The notes under the pieces are model-generated. The model searched no databases and was not told the DNA's origin. It saw only the letters and a program-made list of their open reading frames with translations. This document shows, one piece after another, positions 39,677-51,019 of a stretch of DNA of 64,000 bases; the first letter of the stretch is position 1; the number at the start of each line of letters is the position of its first letter. The DNA is from Myrica gale (taxonomy: Eukaryota; Streptophyta; Magnoliopsida; Fagales; Myricaceae): NCBI GenBank assembly GCA_963930655.1, contig OZ005611.1, positions 22,741,001 to 22,805,000 on the forward strand, given 5' to 3'. Made by a program: the position numbers and the translations under genes.

Positions 39677-42205
39677 ATGACTTCTGAGAAGGTTGAGACT
39701 GTTATATCTGGGAACTACGTGGAAATGGAGAGGGAAGAAGGAGATCCCAAGTTGGCTAAGAGCAAGCTATCAAATTTCTTTTGGCATGGTGGTTCAGTCT
39801 ATGATGCGTGGTTTAGCTGTGCTTCTAACCAGGCATGCACTTCTTCAATAATACTGTATCGGTCATACCTTTCGGATTCAGAAATATTGTTTTGGAAAAC
39901 TCCATTCTTCAGTTAATAATAATGTATTTGTCTCGTGGATTAATGCAGGTTGCACAAGTGCTTCTCACACTGCCTTACTCATTTTCACAACTGGGGATGC
40001 TTTCTGGAATCCTTTTTCAGCTTTTCTATGGGTTGATGGGAAGCTGGACTGCGTACCTTATCAGTGTACTTTATGTTGAGTACAGAACTAGAAAGGAGAG
40101 AGAAAAGGTTGATTTCAGGAATCATGTCATTCAGGTACTGTCTCTCTTCCCTTTATTATTATATATTGGCTAGCATTTACCAACATGACAACTATATGCG
40201 GAATGAAAACAACCATGCCCCTCTTTTTTAGCCTACCAGACTGGAGTTCTCTCATCTGTTATATACCCAATTTCTTACTTTGATTGTTTGCAGTGGTTTG
40301 AAGTTCTTGATGGTCTTCTGGGGAAACACTGGAGGAATGTAGGCCTCTTTTTCAACTGCACTTTTCTTCTATTTGGATCTGTAATTCAACTAATTGCCTG
40401 TGCAAGGTAAATTACAGACTTCATAATTTGCTGCAGCAGTTACTTTTTCGTTCATAGAAACACTGTTTATGATGTAACTCATGTTATTTTTCCTCTGCAT
40501 TGTCGTTGCAGTAATATATACTACATAAACGACAATCTTGACAAGAGAACTTGGACTTACATCTTTGGCGCCTGTTGCGCAACAACTGTCTTTATCCCAT
40601 CATTCCACAATTACAGAATTTGGTCATTCTTGGGCCTTCTGATGACTACTTACACTGCATGGTATCTCACCATTGCCTCCCTTCTCCATGGGCAGGTAAA
40701 TTATTGTTTCACCTCAATAAAATTATAACCCACCAGAGTATATTCTTGCATATATAGTTTCCTTCTCACAGTTCTTTTACCTTAAGTTAGTCTTTTTTTT
40801 TGTTCTCGTTGTCTCTGTGTTTGAAGGTTGAGGGAGTGAAGCACTCAGGGCCAACCAAAATGGTTCTGTACTTCACTGGGGCCACCAACATTCTCTACAC
40901 TTTTGGCGGACATGCTGTCACAGTGTGAGGATTCACTAACATATTTCGACTCTTTAATGTGTCTGTGTTTAATATATCTACGCCCAATTTGGATCTCTAG
41001 AAACACACATGATTACATGCTCGCATGGCCATAATTATTGGAAACTGCTAAACACTAAAGGGCACACTTTTCGTGAGAATCTGATACAAGATGTGGATTA
41101 TATATATTTTTTCGCGAGTTGGTTTCCAATAAGACAAAAGAAAAAAAGAACAGAGAGAGAAATAATTTCAATCCTCCAATTAATACTGATTCTGAGTTAC
41201 CCCAATTCAACGCGTACAAGCCCTATTGTGTATTCTTAATTGCACAGGACTTATTCTCCTTAGTGGCGATTGAATTTACATTGCAGGGAAATCATGCATG
41301 CTATGTGGAAGCCCCAGAAGTTCAAGCTGATATACTTGATCGCAACACTCTATGTGCTAACCCTTACTTTACCATCAGCTTCTGCTGTTTATTGGGCATT
41401 TGGGGACTTGCTTCTCACCCATGCCAATGCTTTCTCTTTGCTACCAAGGACTGGTTACAGAGACACTGCTGTCACCCTTATGCTTATTCACCAGGTTACT
41501 AATAGATTCCTTTATGTTTAATTTGCATACTAATCTTTGGGATAACGATTAAAGCAATTGTAATTCACTTCAAATCTAATTAATTCTGTGGTATGGGAAA
41601 CTTTTTTGGCGTTCTGCAGTTCATCACATTTGGATTTGCTTGCACCCCTCTGTACTTTGTGTGGGAGAAATTCGTCAAGGTGCATGATACAAAGAGCCTT
41701 TTCAAAAGAGCTCTAGCTAGACTCCCGGTGGTGATCCCAATATGGTTCCTTGCAATCATTTTCCCTTTCTTTGGCCCAATCAACTCAGCTGTTGGATCGC
41801 TTCTAGTCAGCTTTACCGTTTACATAATTCCTGCCCTGGCACACATGGTGACATTTGCATCTGCATCGGCTAGAGAGGTCTGCTCTCTGTTATATCAAGT
41901 TCTTTCTCTTTCTTTAGATAAGCTATGTACCATTTTCATTGCAATTTTATAGAAAGACACTTTTTTGAACTTGGGGGACCTCACTTATTCTCTCCTTTTG
42001 TTCATAACAGAATGCAGTAGAGAGACCACCATCATTCTTAGGAGGTTGGGCAGGATTGTACACCGTGAACATCTTTGTGGTGGTGTGGGTATTGATTATA
42101 GGATTTGGGTTCGGTGGATGGGCAAGCATGCTCAATTTCATACGACAAGTGGCTACGTTTGGTCTCTTCACTAAGTGCTATCAGTGCCCTCCACACAAGA
42201 CTTGA
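39677..42205 (+). CDS. LAX2: auxin influx carrier, AUX1/LAX family, LAX2-like, 8 exons
   Basis: A plasma-membrane proton-coupled auxin importer of the AAAP family, predicted 465 aa. Exons are 39677-39832, 39949-40134, 40294-40406, 40512-40695, 40827-40924, 41287-41494, 41620-41877 and 42011-42205; all keep frame. The N-terminus contains GNYVEMER and the LAX2-type WHGGSVYDAWFSCASNQ. Hallmark blocks follow: VAQVLLTLPYSFSQLGMLSG, WFEVLDGLLGKHWRNVGL, NIYYINDNLDKRTWTYIFGA, GPTKMVLYFTGATNILYTFG, EIMHAMWKPQKFK, ARLPVVIPIWFLAIIFPFFG and GFGFGGWASMLNFIRQ. It ends KCYQCPPHKT, a shorter tail than that of Arabidopsis LAX2 or AUX1. Intron 1 starts with GC (CAG/GCATGC) rather than GT; the conserved SNQ/VAQV join leaves no alternative. 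The assignment to LAX2 over LAX1/3 rests on LFQLFYG, YRTRKEREKV and the N-terminal motif. Confidence 0.95.
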
Positions 42206-45200
42206 GTGGATTCCTACTCTTAAAAAATGATTTTACAGATTAGTTACATATGTAAGTGTGTAAAGGAGATTGGCATTTGAGATATTTTATCCCTTTTTTT
42301 TTCTTTTCCACCCCATTATCTTTCGTTGTAGAAGCCACTGTGGATGGTTTTCAGGAAAAAGGTGTGATGGCCATCATGGCCACCTATACGGACCTACAAC
42401 TGTAACTTGTGTGCTAATTAATCTTCTTCTTCTTTTAATGCTATTGTCTTTTTTTTCGTTTTTTTTTCTGTGGCAGTGACTTTTTTAATTTCTCTTTAAC
42501 CCTCTTCGGATATATATGCTTGTTCTATTTGTTCCATCATCTGGAATCCCCTAACCAGAGTTCTGGATAACTACTGAGACCCGAGTAGGAAAAGCTGCTG
42601 ATCTGAGTCCTAGCAGCAACATCCGGGGTTATTCACTCGCTAAGCTTAGCCCTTTTCACGACTGGAGTAACTTAGGCCAGTGATTCCATATCTTGGAGCT
42701 TTTACAACGTCTAAATCCAATGCCATCACGATCTCTTCCAACCCATCTACTTGAGCCATTCTCGCCAACTTGATTCAGACAGTTGCATGATATGTTCTAC
42801 AAGCGCCTAACTGGCAGTGCCATGGAGCTAAAAAGGACAGCTTTAGATCTAATTTCCACATACTCGTTAGGTTCTTATCAGATTAGCCCACCAAACACCT
42901 CACATTTGCGATTCTAAGAAATTAAAAAGGTCCATCTGGGGTGAAAAGTCTCTTGGAGTTGGTAAGTGGATTAGTGCCGGAACCTCTGTGCTGCTGTGCA
43001 TCACGGGCAGCTGATAAAGTTTAGATATTAAAGGTTAAGGTGATGGTATACGTTTGCAGCCGAATGGTACAAAAGGGTCTTTAATTATTTGGCTCGCTAA
43101 CCTACCATTGGCCTTTTGAAGGTACTATATTTTGGTTCTTATCACATAACTCAATTTGGACTCTTTGCCTAATTCCATGTCCTTTCTGTTATGTCATATC
43201 CTTAACGACAAACAAATGAGCAGATTGTGATTCAGTGAATTCCACTACCTGGCCATTACTGTGGTAGCTGGATGGGAAATAAATTATTGGAGGTCAGATG
43301 TGTACGAAGATGAGAGAGAGAGAGAGAGGCAATCGGGGGTTTTCAGCACATCTTCCAACTTCCATCTTCCATCTTCATGGTCAATGGAATGGACAAAAGT
43401 GATTCTTTCTGAAAAGAAAATACTGCCACGAACACGTAGAAAAGCTTGCAGTGAGAGCAACATCGATGCCCACCCCCAACTGCTCCTACGAAAATAACAA
43501 GCAGTGCTGGTGCGGGCCGTGCGGCAGTGACTCCCGACCTAACCCCAGGAAAAAAAAAATTAAATTACGAAGGAGAAATACTTTGTTCTGAATTCTTTTT
43601 AGTTCTTCTCGAAATTCTCGAAAGAATCTAATAAAAATAGACCCTTCACCTCTCGAAATCATGAGCAGTAGATTCTTTCCCAAAAAAAAACTTGTAAAGA
43701 ACACAGAAAGTAGAACAATAAAGCAAAAGGCAGTGAAACCTGTTACACTTTGGTGCGAACAGTGACTGAAAAAGCTCTCTGCGTCTGCAATATGGTTTCT
43801 TGATCTACTGGCTCAGTTTGACCAAAGCTTTGTCACTTGTCAGGTCCTCGACGGGTTGGTGGTGGCCGTGGGTTCACAGTACACATGACAATTTCTTCTA
43901 ATTGGGCCCACTATCACCAGATTTTTTTTTCTCGACACGTTATATCACCAGATCAGATGTTTCTATTATTTTCCTGTGCATGTATGCTTTCCAAGAACAA
44001 TGAATCTGCCTAATCTTAAAGGAAAATGCTTTTGAACAGCTTAGAAAAAAGAATGCCTAAGATTTATGGGACCCCGACCAATTTTCTCCTTTTGTTAGAG
44101 GGTGAATTGGAAAAAGAGGAGGATGATATCCAGGCATGACTTTTAAAGATTCAACACAAATGGGTAAAAGAGCAGGGGCTCTCGTTACAAGAAAAAATTA
44201 CAAAATCCCATTAAATATTATTGAACTAAATAAGTATACAATATAGGTAAAATCGAATATGGAGTTCTCCGTCTTCGTGTAAAATGTGAAAACAGCCATT
44301 TTTTTTAATTCATTATAATTTTCTTTCTCAGATTATTATCCAATTCTTAAATACCTCACAAATTTAAAATCGATTTCTTGTTACTATTTATGCTGCAACT
44401 TGCCCGAGTTGTTATGTCAAATTGTTTACATTCCATGCACATTCTCTTTATCTGGAAAGATAAACTAAATCAGTTCAATTCTAAATAAGTTATTTTTATT
44501 TAATAAAAAAACAACTAATTATATATTATTTTTTAGGTCTACGAATTACTAGAAGTACTGTAAAAAGTTAGGAAGGACTGAAATAAGGGTACATTTATTT
44601 TTTTCACGTAAGAAGAAAGTCATGTATTTGTTACGTGAGATAAAAATTGTTAAAGGGTTAGGAGGGGCATCATTTTTGGGGCTCGACATACCAAATTCGA
44701 GTCTCAAGAGTGTGAGATGAATTTTCCTGCTGTTGGGCGAGTTCTTGACTTATCTGCCCCCTGAGTTGTGGGGTCAGTCCAATGGGTCGTGATTTGTACC
44801 TCAGAATTGGGCCAAACGGGTCCGGCTTTGAGGGATTTTCACGTTATAAAAAAAACATAATGACTCTAGTTGGAACAAAATTGCATTAAAAATATAATTT
44901 GTGACAGTGAGTTGCAACGAATTAAAAATTATTAGATATTTAAAAATCACTTAATAATTTGAGGAAAAAAATGTAATTAACTTTTTTATTATTATTATTT
45001 GGCTGAAAGATCTCTCCTGATATCAGAGAGACAACTCCACGGTACCACAATTGCCACCGCACGGACTTCTCCAAGACTAATCTTTTGTACTCACTTCTGT
45101 GGTAAGCTTGTGAGACAGGAATCAATATCTCGACCAAGATGGAGCTATTCAACAGTCTGGATAAGGCACACATGCGTGGGGTCCTAATGTTACTTTGGAC

Positions 45201-47021
45201 ACTCTCACACAAGCCGTGTGATGTGAAGTTATTACGTGGCATCACGTGCTTGGATTTTTCCTTGACATCCCTGGCAAGAGAAGATAAAAACCACACAATT
45301 TTGGTTACTTCTTAATGCTTCTATTTTGGGCTCCCTTAATTTGGTGGACAGTAAATTAAGATTGCGAACAAGTTTATGATTTAATTGAATTATGAAATCC
45401 TTTTGAATGTCTAAAGTTTCTTGTTGCCCTCCTAACTTAATTGGTGTCTCTTAATTGGACTAGATTGACTTCGTCACAAAAAAAAATCTACCTTTGTTTA
45501 GTAAAATATGAATTACTTCTATTTTTTGCGATAATTGGCAACAATATTTTGTTTGCTTTTTTCTCCCTACTCTTGGACACTTTAGAGATTGATAGGTAGA
45601 GGAACTGATATAGAAGTTAATGGAATTGAGAGATTCATCGCTAGGAACCGACTCCAATCATCCGCGCCAACCTAGTAATGTTCTGATCTGAAGGTAGAAC
45701 CTGAGATCGAAACACCAAAATGAACCTTCCATTTGATAGTCCACAATTAGCACTGGAATTAAATAGAAAAATATTGCAAAGGTAATTAAAAAAAAGAAAA
45801 CTTGAAGATCTTCCCTCATGCTAGATATGAAGGTCTCTCTCCCTCGACCCACCTCCTCACCTCAATGCTTTTTGCCAAAAAGAAAAGTGACATGTGCGAC
45901 ATGATATGTCACTCCTCAAGCGTGAAAAAAAAAGCCTCCCAACTCGCATAAAGACACCCAAATGCTCATGCTTCTCCCTCTTTTTCCTTTCTCACTTGCT
46001 TTGCTAATGGGATCCAGTCAAAGGGGGATCTCTCCTACCAAAGAAATAGAGGTGAGAGAGTTGGTTGAGTTAATATAAAGGTTTCGCCTAGTGGTCAGGA
46101 CCTAAGGTTTAAGGGTATGTAAGATCAATCCCTAGTCAAGCTTTAGAAGTGTGCTCTTCTTGAGGTCTTTGTTTCGAATCTCCCAAGTGAAAATAATTTA
46201 TTGGGATCACTCCCGCGTTAAAGTCAGACACTTTATCAACCCAATCTGATAAGTGGAGGGTCTCTCATGCCCCAGTAGAGAGAACTATGGCAATGAATTT
46301 GTTTTGGGCCGGCCCACTACTTTTAACTTGAACTCCATACTTCCTTCAAAAGGATTGATTAGTTGAGTAGTGAGTGCATCAGCTGGTCCATCCAATTGGC
46401 CCGCTAAGATCAGATTTCCTCACCTTACATTTAACTGAAATTAACTCTTTGCCAGCCCACAATTAAAAGATATATATAAAATAGACCTATTATATTCAAA
46501 TGGTTGCATACCATTCGAATAGGAAATTTTATGGAGCACAATCGATACAAAGATACTTGTTTTGGACGCTAGGGAACAATCTATGCAGATAACTCGCATC
46601 GATGGCCCAAAAAAATAACAAGTCCCAAAGAAAAGAACATCCACTGCATATCTTCAAGATAAAGATTGCATATGCATCATCCATTCCCACCACATATATA
46701 ACTAGAAAAATTGACAACCCCAAATTCCCACTCTCTCAAAAGTGTGGACTTGCACGGCAATACCCAAAATTATCCCGGCTTCTAAAATAGAATAAAAAAA
46801 AGGGGTTCTAGAAAGCAAAATTCATAGACTGAAATTTTAAAAAAAAATCTACAAGGACCAGCAATGGCTGTTCAACGTTGATGAAATCGACAAAGAATAC
46901 CGAGAAAATAATTGGAGGGCCCAAAACGAAAACGAAAAAGAGGAAAAAATGGAGGCAGATTAATAAGTATAATAAATATGCCTTTTCAATACAAACATGA
47001 ACACATGTGAAGGATGACACT
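42206..47021. other. gene-poor intergenic DNA between LAX and the cold-shock protein gene
   Basis: After the LAX 3' UTR I found no supportable gene. Contents noted are a GA microsatellite near 43311-43328, AT-rich tracts at 44210-44640, and a weak SINE-like segment near 46080-46190 with tRNA-promoter-like boxes TCGCCTAGTGG and GTTTCGAATCTC set about 90 bp apart. Confidence 0.5.
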
Positions 47022-47208
47022 GGTTATTGTGTGAGTGTATGAGTGGACGGGTGAGATTAGAAGTTGAGAAATTTAACGGCCGATAAAATGTCACATATAT
47101 TAATGAAATAGATCGGGTTCGTGGGTTTGGTTCATTAATTGACGTGACATTTTTTTAACAGTTAGATTTTTCAACTTCTAATCTCATCCGTACACTCACA
47201 GAATAACT
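47022..47208. mobile_element. foldback MITE
   Basis: GGTTATTGTGTGAGTGTATG, then GGTGAGATTAGAAGTTGAGA on the left, faces TTCAACTTCTAATCTCATCC, then GTACACTCACAGAATAACTTT on the right. Between the arms, a second pair has AATGTCACATATATTAATGA against TCATTAATTGACGTGACATT. It is non-coding. It lies about 0.3 kb from the 3' end of the cold-shock protein gene. Confidence 0.7.
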
Positions 47209-47518
47209 TTTGTATGTGAGAGATATGAAACGATGAGCATAACACCGATAAATAAGGTAAACCGTAAACCTACAGCTTAAAAGCAGAACAATCAACCAGA
47301 TTTACGAAATCTAAGGAGCTTAACCACAAAAAGCTCAGCAACCAGAAACAATTGGCGACCAAAAAAGCGGCTTCCGATTCATCGTCACTGCGCATTCCGT
47401 CAACGATCTCCAAGCAACCAAAAACAGAACAAATTTAAGAAAAAGAAAAAGAAAAAGAAAAAGCAAACCCAGCTAAATGTATAACCCGATCAACTTGGAC
47501 GGTCCACTTACCCAAACT

Positions 47519-48094
47519 CTAAACGTTTGGGCAGTCCCTCGCAAAATGCCCTTCCTCTCCACAATTATAACACCCTCCGCCTCCACCACCCCCAACGGAG
47601 TAACCACGGCCACCGCCGTATCTCCCGGACCCGCCGCCGCCTTGTTGAAAGCAGTCCCTAGCCAGATGACCAATTCGCCCACAATTGTAACACTCGCCAG
47701 CAGTACTACCACCATAACCGTAGCCTCCAATACTCCTTCCACCTCTCTGGCCACCTTCCCTTCCATAACCACCACCCCCGTAGCCTCCGCCATCATATCT
47801 ACCAAAACCACCCGCTCTGCCCCTCCCTCCACCAACGCCGCCACCTCTGCCAGGTCCTGGGCGGCGAGATCTGGCCAGGTCGGTCACATCTACGGCCTTG
47901 GTCCGCCCATCTTCCCCGTAGTCGACGGCAAACTCGACGGGCTGACCCTCCAATAGGGTCCGGAATCCATCAGACCGGATCGAGGTCTGATGGACGAAGA
48001 GATCCTCGCCGCCCTGGTCTGGAGCTATGAACCCGAACCCCTTCTGCCCGCTGAACCACTTCACAGTGCCTGTGGATCTCTGCGTCTCGGCCAT
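47519..48094 (-). CDS. cold-shock domain glycine-rich zinc-knuckle protein (CSP2/GRP2-like)
   Basis: Encodes 191 aa with the layout of plant cold-shock domain proteins. The N-terminal cold-shock domain (about 8-72) has the nucleic-acid-binding motifs KGFGFI (18-23) and LFVH (32-35). A Gly/Arg/Tyr-rich linker (80-133) precedes two CCHC zinc knuckles, [14 protein letters not shown] (135-148) and [14 protein letters not shown] (175-188), separated by a second glycine-rich stretch. Proteins of this type bind RNA and single-stranded DNA and act as RNA chaperones in cold response and development. The two-knuckle form matches AtCSP2/AtCSP4 rather than the seven-knuckle CSP1/CSP3. The gene is intronless, and the ATG at 48092-48094 gives the usual MAE..R.TGTVKWF start. 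It is far more GC-rich than its surroundings, as expected from the glycine codons. Confidence 0.95.
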   Translation of the reverse strand: MAETQRSTGTVKWFSGQKGFGFIAPDQGGEDLFVHQTSIRSDGFRTLLEGQPVEFAVDYGEDGRTKAVDVTDLARSRRPGPGRGGGVGGGRGRAGGFGRYDGGGYGGGGYGREGGQRGGRSIGGYGYGGSTAGECYNCGRIGHLARDCFQQGGGGSGRYGGGRGYSVGGGGGGGCYNCGEEGHFARDCPNV

Positions 48095-48600
48095 TGCTCG
48101 GATGAAGGATCAAGAACGTTCCGGAAGTTTCTCACTCATTACCAGTCCGCCAGCGGGGAAAGGTCGCCACGGACTAGTGGGTGCCACACAGACACTTCTG
48201 GTCTGGTTGCCCTCGGCTCTAAGGTGGCGTCAAAGTTGGAAAGAGGCATAAATCGCGTGGGATCGAATGGGTAGGGATCGGACGGTTGAGAAAAGGGCTT
48301 GCTACTAGACTACTAGATCGTACGTAGATAAATTGTTTTCCCAGGCTTATCCATTCGGAAGAGGTTGCCACCTTTTGTGTTTCAAGTTGAAGAAGGGATT
48401 AAGTCCTATTCCCTCCCTCTATATCAGAAGAAAGCAGCGAAAAGATTCGTAGTTTAATCACATATCCAAATATGCTCCGATAACTTGAAACCAGATTTAG
48501 AGGATTGTGTTTGATTATTAAAATTTTGAGAAGAGGTTATAATTTTAAAGTATTTTGAATAATTTTTTTTATATTTTTTAAAAGGAAAAGTAATGATTTA

Positions 48601-48809
48601 TGGGGTGTTTGTTTGTGGAAATTTTGGGGTTTTGGAAATTTTGAGTATTGGGGTTTGTGAAAAGTATAGATATTTTATGGAAAAGTGAGGAGAGAGAAAA
48701 TTTAATTGAATATTATAATATTATTTTATAATTTAATGAGGATAGAGAGATTATTTTATGATTGTTTGAAAATTTTGAGGGATTAAAATTTTCGGAGACA
48801 AACGTCCCC
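48601..48809. mobile_element. Harbinger/Tourist-like MITE
   Basis: The left end GGGGTGTTTGTTTGTGGAA and right end, read inward, GGGGACGTTTGTCTCCGAA are inverted repeats. TTA occurs on each side (48598-48600 and 48810-48812). The interior has a GTGAGGAGAGAGAAAATTTAAT tract. It is clearly related to the element at 53949-54156, with which it shares TTTGTGGAAATTTTGGGG. Confidence 0.68.
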
Positions 48810-49749
48810 TTAATTGCAGATAAATAGATTATATTATTATATTAAAATTTTAATAAACAAACACTGCTATTTTAGTAGATAGATGTGAGTTCGAATCTTA
48901 TTTATCTAGAGCAAATCATTTTTTGATTATTTTAATTCAAATATTTGAAATTTATTGTCCCAACCTAATCAGGACAATTTTCAATTTAATTAGGTTATGT
49001 TCGTGTTGAGTAAAAATGTAGGATTTTAGAGAAATTGTGAATTTTTATGTTGAATAGTATTTTTTTGGTGTTTGTGTAAAGTGGAGAGATAAATGATTTG
49101 ATGTAATTGTTTAATAAAAAAATATTAGAGTTATGTGAAAAAGTAAAGAGAGAGAAAATTTATGTTGAATAAAAAATTAAAAAAATTGTTAGAGATTGTG
49201 TAAAATGTATTGGTGTTTGTGTTTGAATTCTAAACATGTTTGGTGATAGATTTGTGAATATAGTTAGAATCCTGAAAAAAGTCTGAAAACGAACATTACC
49301 CAGATCTGTTCGAGTTTGGTACACAAAATTTGTGCTGGTTCTAGGCTTTAACGCAATACACAAGTTACAAAAAGATTCTTTAAGCTTGTAATGAAAAACC
49401 CCCTTGTGTTTTGTTCTCTCCAAATGGTATAAATACTCATGCCAAGCACATCATAGGATATGCTGAATAGAAGGGGCAACTTAAATTATTTCCATCCACC
49501 AATTGAATAAAATGAATAAATAGTTATTATTCGTGCCTCACCCAATTACAAGAGGCTTCTCTTCCAATAGGTATTTTTTGTCGACCAAAGAGAAAAATAA
49601 GAAAATTTAAGCAACTTGAAATTTAAGAAACTTGAAGTTTGGGTTCAATTTCATCGGAATAATATACACGATCGGACAAAAAAAACAAACAAACATGGAG
49701 TTAGGGTCAAATGTGTAATATCGTATCTGTATTTTAATAATATATATAT
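48810..49749. other. AT-rich intergenic DNA
   Basis: No gene was recognised. At 48993 AGGTTATGTTCGTGTTGAG resembles the end of the MITE at 13664, but a matching right end was not found. Confidence 0.4.
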
Positions 49750-50152
49750 AGGAAAAAAAATGCATTTTTCACCCACAAATTATCATAGGTTTTGCACTTT
49801 GCACTCTAAACTACAAATTTTGATACATTACACCCTCTAACTACTAATTTTTGACACTTTGCACCATTTTTCAAATTTTGAGACTAAAATGACGATAATG
49901 ACATTGACCCATTTTGTATATAGTAAAGATGTTGTTGTCAATTTATTAATTTCTTAAGTGTATTATTGTCAAATGGAGGGTGCAAAGTGTTTAATATTAG
50001 TAGTTGGAGGGTGTAATGTGTCAAAATTGGTGGTTTAGGGTGCAAAGTATCTAACATTGGTAGTGTGAGGGTGCAATGTCATAAAGATGATAGTTCGGTG
50101 TGCAATATGTCATTACCCCGATAGTTTGTAGGTAAAAAATGTATTTTCTCCT
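49750..50152. mobile_element. foldback element in a TA-rich site
   Basis: The left end AGGAAAAAAAATGCATTTTTC and the right end read inward AGGAGAAAATACATTTTTTAC are inverted. Arms continue with imperfect, internally repeated units (TTGCACTTTGCAC, ACATTACACCCTC) and their complements (GGGTGCAAAGTG, GGAGGGTGTAATGTG). TA repeats on both sides hide any target duplication. It is non-coding. Confidence 0.65.
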
Positions 50153-50787
50153 CTATATATATATATATATACATATACACACACGGAGATGGGGAGGCTT
50201 GGCGTCGCAGCCACCCAAATTCAACAGATTTTTTTTCCTTGACAAAAAATAATGTTTTGAAGAGTTTTTTTAATTGTATTTTTACCTTTTCAACCCTTTA
50301 ATTCATATCTTAATAAAATATACCCCTATCTCTTATCCTTGTTTAGAAACCATGGATAAGTTAGTTTTCGCTAAAAAATAGATCACTGAAAGACTAATTT
50401 ATGTAAAAATAAAAAATAAAGCAACCAAATTAATTTGTTGTATGCGAAATATGAATGGATTGATATGTATTCTGAAAAAAAAAAACGCCCGGCCCGCCGT
50501 ATCATTAATGCTCCTCTGGACAGTTTGGACTTTGGAGAATCACCGAACAACACAACGTGGCCTCCGTCTCAGTCCACTGGCCGTCGTTTTGTCGCTGGGC
50601 CTCCATTTTCAATATTTTGAAGGTGTCTGCAGACCAAAAGAAGGTGGAGCTTGTGGATCTATTCAGAAAGATGAAGACCATATTGAAATTTTATTACAGG
50701 GTGTATAAAATATTATAAAGTCTATTTATTGTATTTTATCGTTTTTAATAAAATTAAAAATTGTAACAAACTATGAGGAAAAATAAA

Positions 50788-51019
50788 GGGATAAATGCAA
50801 AATTGGTCCTTGTGCTATACGCAAAAATCGATTTAGTCCTTGTGATATGAAAAATATCAATTTAGTTCCTGTGATTTCAGAAGGTGATAAAATCAGTCCC
50901 TGATGGAGGACCAATAACAAACGAAAATAGAATCACAGGGACTAAATCGATATTTTTCATATCACAAGGGCTAAAACGATTTTTACCTATAACACAGGTA
51001 CTGATTTTACATTTATCCC
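50788..51019. mobile_element. 232 bp foldback MITE
   Basis: GGGATAAATGCAAAATTGGT on the left faces ACTGATTTTACATTTATCCC on the right. Inward, TTTAGTCCTTGTGATATGAA reappears inverted as ATATCACAAGGGCTAAA. The flanks AAAAATAAA and AAAATCAAA may be an aged 9 bp duplication. It is non-coding, and the stem covers nearly the whole element. Confidence 0.72.

Noticed and set aside
46080-46190. tRNA or SINE candidate with A-box-like and B-box-like sequences
   Set aside because: The boxes are about 90 bp apart, no cloverleaf can be drawn, and no poly-A tail or target duplication is evident.
47477-47956. Long open frame of 159 codons on the plus strand
   Set aside because: It is the antisense shadow of the glycine-rich cold-shock protein; GC-rich glycine codons keep the opposite strand open. 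The Thr/Ser/Pro-rich product matches no family.
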